Assembly: GCA_027592485.1 (NCBI GenBank)
Contig: JAQCKL010000303.1
Location: 1 to 5,988, forward strand
Direction of reading: 5' to 3'
Source of the DNA: Cyanobacteriota bacterium
GTDB taxonomy: Bacteria > Cyanobacteriota > Cyanobacteriia > Phormidesmidales > Phormidesmidaceae
DNA length: 5,988 bases
How positions within the stretch are numbered: the stretch's first letter is position 1; each line of letters starts with the position of its first letter. Position numbers and translations under genes: made by a program. Below, one piece after another: positions 1 to 4,916 of this stretch. Under the pieces are notes generated by a model that was not told the DNA's origin, made no database searches, and saw only the letters and a program-made list of their open reading frames with translations.

Positions 1-669
1 ACTCGCGTAGCGATTTTGACACCGAATAACTTTTCAAACATCCTCTTAGAGGAAAACAGTGGTTTGGAGGGGGAAGCTCTATCGGCCCCTCAAGACACTG
101 TTTTAGCCGCCCAAAACCCTGATGCCGAAATCAATGTCAGAACCCATCCCAGGATCGATGCGGAAGTGATCGACGCGGGGATGGCCGGAGATGCCGTTGA
201 GGTACTCCGCATCGCCACTGCTGTTAGTGATGATGACTGGTACTACATTCGCCTCACCAACGGCGATATCAAGGGTTGGGTGAGGGCCGATTTTGTGGAA
301 GGGGTCAGTCCCAGCACTCCTGCTACTGCCCAAAGTGGAGGAGGAGAAGATATCCTCAGTGCGGCTCTGGACAACCATTGCGGTGGGCCTAACACCATTG
401 CTGCCTACTATGAAACGGCTAGCTTCCTGGTTTATATCTGTACGCCCAAAGGTCGCCCTATTTATGTGAGTAACGAAATTGGCACCTCTCAAGTGCTGGT
501 TACAGAAGAAGTGCAGGCGATAGAAGGGATCGATATGGGCTATATCGCTCTCCAGGATAATTACGCGTACCACATTAGTGAGACCGAGCTGGCTGTCTAT
601 CGGGTTGACGACCAGGGGGAATCTATCCCAGTGCTGGAAGAGAGGGTGACGACGGCCAAACGCTACTAG
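1..669 (+). CDS. SH3b-domain protein, 5'-truncated by window edge
   Basis: The reading frame is open to the first base, so the true start lies upstream; the TTG at 16 is only the first possible start inside the window, with no ribosome binding site. Codons about 124-300 encode a bacterial SH3 (SH3b) domain: it opens with the INVRTHP strand, has an acidic DDDWYYI strand and closes with the typical GWVRADFV. Such domains usually bind cell-wall or other extracellular ligands. A low-complexity Ser/Thr/Gly linker (about 310-350) leads to a C-terminal beta-rich domain (about 361-640) with two cysteines (379-381 and 439-441) that could form a disulfide. From memory this SH3b plus cysteine-containing beta tail occurs in other secreted cyanobacterial proteins, so export by an unseen N-terminal signal is likely but inferred. 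Its last 47 bp overlap the convergent HAD gene. No enzymatic motif is visible. The SH3b call is firm; the tail is unassigned. Confidence 0.8.
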   Translation, partial: TRVAILTPNNFSNILLEENSGLEGEALSAPQDTVLAAQNPDAEINVRTHPRIDAEVIDAGMAGDAVEVLRIATAVSDDDWYYIRLTNGDIKGWVRADFVEGVSPSTPATAQSGGGEDILSAALDNHCGGPNTIAAYYETASFLVYICTPKGRPIYVSNEIGTSQVLVTEEVQAIEGIDMGYIALQDNYAYHISETELAVYRVDDQGESIPVLEERVTTAKRY

Positions 670-1453
670 GGCAAGGATCCCCTTGAATAGCTAGGAGCTG
701 TTCCATGACGTCTTGAAAGCCAGCGACCTCAGCGTCACGGGTGATAAAGCGGGGTTGATGGGGCAGACTCTCACGGTAGTGACGAACATTGGCTACCCCC
801 ACAGAATGAGGGAACTGGGACGGGTCAAAGAGACCGACATCATTTGGGCTATCCCCCATGGTCAGGACCTGTTGGGGGCCAATGGCGGGGAAAAACCGTT
901 GCAGAACCTGTCGTAGTCCTGGCCCTTTGTCTTGAAGGATCGGGCGGATGTGACATTGCACCGTGCTGTAGGTAAACCCCCAACCCGCTTGTTCGCAGGT
1001 TGTCGCCAAGGCGGTAATTTGCATTTGACTCAGCCCTTGCACATCAAAGGTCCAGTCTGTGAGGCGAAATCGGTTATCCTCTGACTCCCTCAGGAACGGA
1101 TGGGTCTCCTTTAAAACGGTGAATAAGGTCGCTAGGTGCTGACGATGGTGAGACCGGTCAGGGAGGTCAACTAGCCAATGGATCTCTGTATTCCCTTTTT
1201 GGAAAAAGACGCCCCCATTTTCGGCGATCGCCCCCACAATGGGCAGGTAATGGACCAGCCCCTGGACCCACCCTGCGGATCGCCCGGTCACAATCATCAC
1301 GGGTATGTTGGCTTGGGCCAGCGCGTCCAAGGTGCTGAGCAGGGTTGGGGTAAAGCTCCCTTGGCGCGTTAAGGTACCGTCCATATCCGTGGCCACAAGC
1401 CGAATGTGGGGTAGGACCGAGGTCAAGGGTGCCGGTGCTGGGTTGTGCTCCAT
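623..1453 (-). CDS. HAD-superfamily phosphatase with C2-type cap (Cof / sucrose-phosphatase-like)
   Basis: A 276-residue cytoplasmic, Mg-dependent phosphohydrolase of the haloacid dehalogenase superfamily. All four HAD motifs are present. Motif I is DMDGT with nucleophile Asp23 and acid/base Asp25. Motif II is VTGR with Thr56. Motif III is Lys176 in a QDKGPGL context. Motif IV is GDSPND with Asp201 and Asp205 as metal ligands. The cap between motifs II and III (residues about 80-175) and the AENGG signature fit the IIB (Cof, sucrose-phosphatase, mannosylphosphoglycerate-phosphatase) branch. The substrate is likely a phosphorylated sugar or similar small metabolite but cannot be read from the sequence. 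The ATG at 1453 is the most upstream start, because an in-frame TGA lies four codons before it. No well-spaced Shine-Dalgarno is present. The Pro/Ser-rich last 20 or so residues look non-domain, and the last 15 codons overlap the convergent SH3b gene. Confidence 0.9.
   Translation of the reverse strand: MEHNPAPAPLTSVLPHIRLVATDMDGTLTRQGSFTPTLLSTLDALAQANIPVMIVTGRSAGWVQGLVHYLPIVGAIAENGGVFFQKGNTEIHWLVDLPDRSHHRQHLATLFTVLKETHPFLRESEDNRFRLTDWTFDVQGLSQMQITALATTCEQAGWGFTYSTVQCHIRPILQDKGPGLRQVLQRFFPAIGPQQVLTMGDSPNDVGLFDPSQFPHSVGVANVRHYRESLPHQPRFITRDAEVAGFQDVMEQLLAIQGDPCPSSVWPSSPSLPALG
1224..1231. repeat. HIP1 octamer
   Basis: GCGATCGC within the HAD coding region. HIP1 is a highly iterated palindrome in many cyanobacterial genomes. 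Confidence 0.85.
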
Positions 1454-1575
1454 AGCGATAGATCAGACCTCGTGAATGGGCTCAAAAAGATGATGTTCCC
1501 TAGCAATGACACAGATGTTAAGCAAAGTCTGCTGGGCGCTGGGGCTGCCCCAATCAGTTTAGGGGCTGTTTGAAA

Positions 1576-1582
1576 AGGAGGT
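1576..1582 (+). promoter_or_regulatory. Strong Shine-Dalgarno sequence before a TTG codon
   Basis: AAGGAGGT (1575 or 1576 to 1582) is a near-perfect anti-16S match, 9 nt upstream of the TTG at 1592. It is the best ribosome-binding sequence in the window, where most genes lack one. It is either the signal for the 73-codon ORF or a chance purine run. It lies over 200 bp upstream of the M15 start, so it cannot serve that gene directly. Confidence 0.35.
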
Positions 1583-1591
1583 AGGCCGGTA

Positions 1592-1813
1592 TTGGATACG
1601 ACTGTAGGCAGTCAGTACATCGATTGGATCCCTGGGGTTGCCATTGCTCGTTCTGGGTCGTCCCTAGGTTCGAATGAACGGGATAAGGCGTTGCAAACTG
1701 CCTCTTATGGGTATCACCCTAGGGGAATGGTTGAATTTTTGATAAACGTCCTAAACTTTGGGGATATTGCAGGTACTGTCCCTACTTTCCCCGATGGCAA
1801 AGCTTTCCTCTGA
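1592..1813 (+). CDS. Doubtful 73-residue ORF upstream of the M15 gene
   Basis: A TTG-initiated frame 9 nt downstream of AAGGAGGT, closed upstream by an in-frame TGA at 1571-1573. It ends in TGA at 1811-1813, 20 nt inside the M15 gene in another frame, an arrangement that would allow translational coupling. The product (opening MDTTVGSQYIDWIPG) has no signal peptide, membrane segment, cysteine or motif that I recognise. Third-position GC is only about 47%, giving no coding support. The arguments in favour are the ribosome-binding site and the lack of any other gene here. The candidate M15 promoter falls inside this frame, which argues against it or implies two transcripts. Equally likely to be non-coding. 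Confidence 0.22.
   Translation: MDTTVGSQYIDWIPGVAIARSGSSLGSNERDKALQTASYGYHPRGMVEFLINVLNFGDIAGTVPTFPDGKAFL
1739..1768 (+). promoter_or_regulatory. Candidate sigma-70 promoter for the M15 gene
   Basis: TTGATA (1739-1744, five of six to the -35 consensus) and GATATT (1763-1768, four of six to the -10 consensus) are separated by 18 bp. Transcription would begin near 1775, leaving a short leader before the ATG at 1794. This is a visual match only. Confidence 0.3.
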
Positions 1814-3455
1814 TCAGCGTGACGTTTACTACCGCATCGAAGCGATCCGCGCTGGCATCCATAAGCCAATTCTGGCCGCTCTCTACAAGACCCAGCAAGC
1901 CCCCCCCCTAGAGGATGGGGAAACAGGCCTAGGGATTGCTCCGGCCAATCGGATTCCTCCCTCCCAGGTCAATACGTTGCCAGAGCAAATTCGATATGCG
2001 GCGAATACCCTGCGTAGCCTCACCGATCACCTCACTGCCGAAGGGTGGCAGGGGCCGGACCTATGGGATCATCCCTTGGGGCGGTATAGCGATCGCTTTC
2101 TCCAGCGCATCGCTGAGGGCTATAGTCCCCCCCCGAGTGATCTGCCTGCAGCCCGCCTTGAACCCTCGGATGCAGAAACGCTGGTCCGAACCTATGGTGA
2201 GGATGTTGCCGCTGACTACTCAATTCAGCCTTTCCCAGAACAATTGACGGACCTAGACAAAGCCCTGCTTGCCTTTGCGGCTCAAGCCCCGACCCATTAC
2301 CAGCGCCTGACCTTTCAGCAGCAAGCCTGCCTCGAAGCCGCTCGGATCTGGCGCAAACTCGATAGCCATGGGGCTGTGATTACCGCCTTTAAGCTCAGCA
2401 ATGCAGTGGGCATCGTTGACGAGGTGGCCCTAGACAAAGCCCTCCTGACCTTTATCCAGCAGGTGGATCGCTATTTTTTGGGTTACCCCAATCAACGGGA
2501 AGCCCTTTTACGGTTAGCGCAACTCTGGGGCCAAAGGGACTCCCGCGAGGCCACTATCCGGTGGCTATTGATGGGAAATACCCAAGGGGTCGAAACCGAT
2601 CTCACCCAGCTTGATCCGGTCCTGATCGCTTTTGTGCAGGGTATTCCTCGGGGTTATCAAGGCAAGGGACATCATCGCTTTGCCCTGACGGAGGCCTATC
2701 GGCTCTGGCAAGGACTCGGCTCCCGTACCGCTGCCATCCAAGACCTGGGGATTGATCCCCAAGTGCTGCTGGACAACACAGACGACCCGGCCCAGTTAGC
2801 CCACAATGCAGCGCAGATTGATCGGGCCTTGCTGGCTTTTCTCGAAACCGTTCCGATCGCCTATGACGGCAATGGTGAGCAACGGGAGGCATTGATTCGT
2901 TTAGTGCAGGGTTGGCAACAACTGGAAGGGCGGCAGCCCACCCTGCAGTGGTTGTTTGAGAAGCTGCGACGCATGGAGCGGGCGAATCGGGATGGGGTAG
3001 ACGCCATGCCCTCACCCCATCCTCAGATCTTGCCGAGGCGACCCACTCGCTGGCAACCCGACACCCTCCATCTTGACGCGGCCATCGTTGACAACGGTAG
3101 CTTTACCTGGGCCGAGGCCACCCGTGGCGGCCTATTCATGCCCGCCCATCAAGTCACGGTGGACGCTATTATTCGGATGGCTACCCTGGCTCAAGAGGCC
3201 CGAGATCGTATCGGTCGTCCCTTTCTGATTACCCATTGGTACGACCCGAATCGTTCCGGCCTAAGTTGCGAATCTATCGACCCAAATCGCCATAGCTTAG
3301 GGGACGCGATCGACTTCTATTGTCCAGGGCTGACCGGTCGTCAACTGTACTGGGCTCTCGATCCTTGGTGGCCAGGGGGGTTGGGTTATGACACCCACTA
3401 TCCCCGCCTCTGTCATCTTGATGCCAGCAGCGATCGCACCCGTTGGATCCCCTAA
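1794..3455 (+). CDS. M15-family (D-Ala-D-Ala carboxypeptidase-like) protein with four N-terminal helical repeats
   Basis: A 553-residue protein. The C-terminal part (about 445-553) carries the M15 zinc signature: His500 and Asp507 in H-x-x-G-D-A-I-D, and His541 in CHLDA, preceded by a Gly-rich PGGLGYD-type loop. M15 enzymes cleave peptide cross-bridges or stem peptides of peptidoglycan. Residues 1-110 form an alpha-helical domain beginning MAKLSSDQRD, and residues 154-391 hold four degenerate repeats of about 60 residues. ATG 1794 is preferred over TTG 1758, which would add 12 uncharged residues with no better ribosome site; neither has a Shine-Dalgarno. There is no signal peptide or membrane helix, which is odd for a wall enzyme. 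In the usual substrate-binding Y-R motif the Arg appears replaced by Asp484 (HWYDP), so catalysis is uncertain. Two poly-C tracts (1900-1908, 2127-2134) lie in the 5' part. The membrane-protein gene follows after 77 bp on the same strand. The family call is strong; activity and substrate are not settled. Confidence 0.82.
   Translation: MAKLSSDQRDVYYRIEAIRAGIHKPILAALYKTQQAPPLEDGETGLGIAPANRIPPSQVNTLPEQIRYAANTLRSLTDHLTAEGWQGPDLWDHPLGRYSDRFLQRIAEGYSPPPSDLPAARLEPSDAETLVRTYGEDVAADYSIQPFPEQLTDLDKALLAFAAQAPTHYQRLTFQQQACLEAARIWRKLDSHGAVITAFKLSNAVGIVDEVALDKALLTFIQQVDRYFLGYPNQREALLRLAQLWGQRDSREATIRWLLMGNTQGVETDLTQLDPVLIAFVQGIPRGYQGKGHHRFALTEAYRLWQGLGSRTAAIQDLGIDPQVLLDNTDDPAQLAHNAAQIDRALLAFLETVPIAYDGNGEQREALIRLVQGWQQLEGRQPTLQWLFEKLRRMERANRDGVDAMPSPHPQILPRRPTRWQPDTLHLDAAIVDNGSFTWAEATRGGLFMPAHQVTVDAIIRMATLAQEARDRIGRPFLITHWYDPNRSGLSCESIDPNRHSLGDAIDFYCPGLTGRQLYWALDPWWPGGLGYDTHYPRLCHLDASSDRTRWIP
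2089..2096. repeat. HIP1 octamer
   Basis: GCGATCGC in the 5' third of the M15 coding region. Confidence 0.85.
2253..2966 (+). repeat. Four tandem degenerate ~60-residue protein repeats inside the M15 gene
   Basis: Units start at 2253, 2430, 2610 and 2817 (residues 154, 213, 273, 342). Each begins (L/I)D-x-x-L-L/I-x-F, continues with an aromatic-containing turn, then a helix matching Q-R-E-A-L-x-R-L-x-Q-x-W, and ends in a second short helix. Spacings are 59, 60 and 69 residues. The first two units share 14 identical bases (CTAGACAAAGCCCT at 2253 and 2430), so they arose by duplication. These look like helical-hairpin repeats, perhaps for wall or protein binding. I cannot name a family for them. 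Confidence 0.75.
3430..3437. repeat. HIP1 octamer
   Basis: GCGATCGC close to the 3' end of the M15 coding region. Confidence 0.85.
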
Positions 3456-3532
3456 GCCATATCTCGTTTGGTTTTCCCCGACTTACCCAGAGCAAGCTTG
3501 TAGGTACAGGTAGAGCCCTGACTTTAACCACC

Positions 3533-4288
3533 ATGACATTTCTATCGACCCCCCACTACGGCACCGTGGCCCAGGCTCCACCGGCAACGGCCCCCGTTGA
3601 TCGTCCTGTTCTATGGATGATGACTTCAGGCGGCCTTCTGGTCCTTCTGGTTGTTCTGGGCGTTGTCACCCAGATTCAGGCAAACAAACTGCGCAAGCAA
3701 TTGCGCTTTGAAACCTACAAAAACCGTGAATTCGCTAAAAAGATCAAGTTGGCGCTACGAACCATTACCAAGATGGAGCGCAACCCGGATCTAATCCATT
3801 CCCGAGAGTTTAATCTCGACTATTTGCGGATGCGAATGGAGGAAGAGCTCTTTCACTTTGCCATTGTGAATCAGCTTAAGGTCAAGATCAAACAGGAGCT
3901 TGCCATTGCCCTACGCCCTCGCCAGGCCGAAGGCGGCGTCATTGGCATCGCCAGCCAGGTGCGGCAAATTGATCAAACATTTGATGTCGAATACCGCCCC
4001 CACGATCGCCCCGAGGCCAAAAAGCGGGTCCTGTTTCGAATTCAAATTCAATTGGCGAAGCTACCGACCCAGGCGACCTCAACCACAATTAGCCAAATCA
4101 TTGACTGTATCGAAAATTTTCTCAGCGCTGACATCGAAAAGAATTCATGGCAACCCACTATCCAAGGCCGCATTGCGCAAATGCACTGGGATCAAAAGGC
4201 AAAACCAACTCCCCTCGTGATTTTGGCTCAGTCCAATGAGGGGGTCAATGTGACCTTACGCAGCAAAAATCGGATTCCGTCTAAATAA
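3533..4288 (+). CDS. Conserved cyanobacterial single-pass membrane protein of unknown function
   Basis: A 251-residue protein. One hydrophobic segment (residues about 26-47, VLWMM...LLVLLVVLGVV) is followed by a strongly basic stretch (NKLRKQLRFETYKNREFAKKIK begins at residue 51), which by the positive-inside rule puts the large C-terminal part in the cytoplasm. The soluble part has a helical MERNPDLIHSREFNLDYL stretch (81-98) and a mixed alpha/beta region ending with MHWDQKAKPTPL (217-228). I recognise these blocks as conserved in many cyanobacteria, with no known function and no catalytic motif that I can see. ATG 3533 is chosen over TTG 3443, which would overlap the M15 gene and add an uncharacteristic N-terminus; ATGs at 3616 and 3619 would cut into the membrane segment. 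No clear Shine-Dalgarno is present. It follows the M15 gene by 77 bp and may be co-transcribed. Confidence 0.85.
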   Translation: MTFLSTPHYGTVAQAPPATAPVDRPVLWMMTSGGLLVLLVVLGVVTQIQANKLRKQLRFETYKNREFAKKIKLALRTITKMERNPDLIHSREFNLDYLRMRMEEELFHFAIVNQLKVKIKQELAIALRPRQAEGGVIGIASQVRQIDQTFDVEYRPHDRPEAKKRVLFRIQIQLAKLPTQATSTTISQIIDCIENFLSADIEKNSWQPTIQGRIAQMHWDQKAKPTPLVILAQSNEGVNVTLRSKNRIPSK

Positions 4289-4368
4289 CCCAGCTTGAGT
4301 TGAGGATAATGAACTCGATGGTGGTGTAGCAGTCTTGTCTCACCAGATGGGTGACTGTGATACCTGAA

Positions 4369-4380
4369 GGGCGATCGCCC
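4369..4380. repeat. Extended HIP1 palindrome
   Basis: GGGCGATCGCCC, a 12-bp perfect palindrome centred on the cyanobacterial HIP1 octamer GCGATCGC (4371-4378). It is the only intergenic HIP1 copy in the window. Confidence 0.9.
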
Positions 4381-4519
4381 CCTGGGCAATCCGACCTCAC
4401 GCTCAAGGTCTGCCGCTGATGTGGCGCTGGCCCCTTTGCTGAGGACCCCTAGGATCGCTCACAGCTTTATCCTAAACGGACTGGCGACTACTATGCATCA
4501 GCCCTGGCCTTTCCAGAAA

Positions 4520-4539
4520 GCTGCTGTATAATAAGCAGC
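4520..4539 (-). terminator. Weak hairpin after the pentapeptide-pilin gene
   Basis: Read on the minus strand, GCTGCT-(8 nt, TATTATAC)-AGCAGC begins 2 nt after the TGA of the pentapeptide gene and is followed by TTTC. Position fits a terminator, but the stem is only 6 bp and the T run is short. A second small hairpin (CTTT-CTGG-AAAG) follows at once. It could act as a 3'-end stabiliser or a weak terminator. Confidence 0.35.
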
Positions 4540-4541
4540 AC

Positions 4542-4916
4542 TCAGGGCAGAGGCTCCCACCCTTCTGGACAGCCTACCTCGGCATTCTTACTAACTTGGG
4601 GTTCAAAGGACGCCAACGCCCTAAGGCTATCTGGTTGATCGGATGCACAGCGAATCATTCTGGTTTCGGTCTCACCATCATCCGTTACGACCACATACAC
4701 CAAGCCCATATAACGCCTAAGGTAATGGCGCTGGGGCCGAGCGAGGTGAATGACAAAATCATCTGCAACTATTGTTACCTCATACCCATAGGCTCCGGCG
4801 CGGTCATAGGGTGCGATCTCTAACTGCTCTGGCTCTGCTGCAAATTCGGAGTGGCGCTGCCACTGGGCCTGTTGGGCTCGATTCATCGCCCCAATATAGA
4901 CCATGGCTTCGGACTC
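4542..4916 (-). other. Type IV pilin G/H-like globular domain within the pentapeptide protein
   Basis: Residues 275-398. The order of elements (alpha-helix end with MNRAQQAQ, an F-A/L loop, beta strands, ICxSDxP-like cysteine segment, C-terminal cysteine and GCPEG) is that of the cyanobacterial pilin-like G/H family recalled from memory. The residues usually preceding it, the prepilin cleavage site and hydrophobic alpha-1 N-terminal half, are replaced here by a linker (242-274). Confidence 0.75.

Larger units (their letters stand above)
1454..1793. other. Divergent intergenic region between HAD and M15 genes
   Basis: About 340 bp separating divergent genes, so it should hold promoters for both. 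On the plus strand there is a reasonable promoter before the M15 gene and a strong Shine-Dalgarno followed by a doubtful 73-codon ORF, both listed separately. A small GC hairpin (TGGGG-CTG-CCCCA, 1540-1552) has no T tract and is not a terminator. No convincing promoter was found for the HAD gene on the minus strand, and no tRNA, other RNA gene or insertion sequence was seen. Confidence 0.6.
4289..4541. other. Convergent intergenic region
   Basis: 253 bp between the 3' ends of the membrane-protein and pentapeptide genes. It contains a weak 7-bp inverted repeat just after the plus-strand stop (4295-4301 with 4312-4318, no T tract), an extended HIP1 palindrome (4369-4380), and a hairpin at 4520-4539. 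No ORF or RNA gene was recognised, and no strong terminator for the plus-strand genes. Confidence 0.6.

Noticed and set aside
103..573. 156-codon frame on the minus strand opposite the SH3b gene
   Set aside because: Antisense shadow of a gene with a clear SH3b domain; its translation has no recognisable motif.
1540..1552. GC hairpin TGGGG-CTG-CCCCA as a terminator
   Set aside because: Short stem, no T tract on either strand, and it lies between divergent genes where no terminator is needed.
31..1576. Inverted match TTTTCAAACA (31-40) with TGTTTGAAAA (1567-1576), resembling ends of some insertion sequences
   Set aside because: The left copy lies inside the SH3b coding frame, the orientation would point outward, and matches of this quality (14 of 16) are expected several times by chance in the window.
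1758..1793. TTG start at 1758 for the M15 gene
   Set aside because: The extra 12 residues are not a signal peptide, there is no ribosome site, and the candidate -10 box would overlap the start.
2602..3015. 137-codon minus-strand frame and 103-codon plus-strand frame inside the M15 gene
   Set aside because: Both are shadows of the repeat region, with low-complexity translations and no ribosome sites.
3443..3532. TTG start at 3443 for the membrane-protein gene
   Set aside because: It overlaps the M15 gene and adds 30 residues unlike the family's N-terminus, whereas ATG 3533 places a short tail before the membrane segment.
4295..4318. 7-bp inverted repeat after the membrane-protein stop as a terminator
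   Set aside because: The stem is AT-rich with a wobble pair, the loop is 10 nt, and no T run follows.
4527..4532. Perfect TATAAT on the plus strand
   Set aside because: It lies in the loop of the 3' hairpin of the pentapeptide gene, has no -35 element at 16-18 bp, and would drive only antisense transcription.
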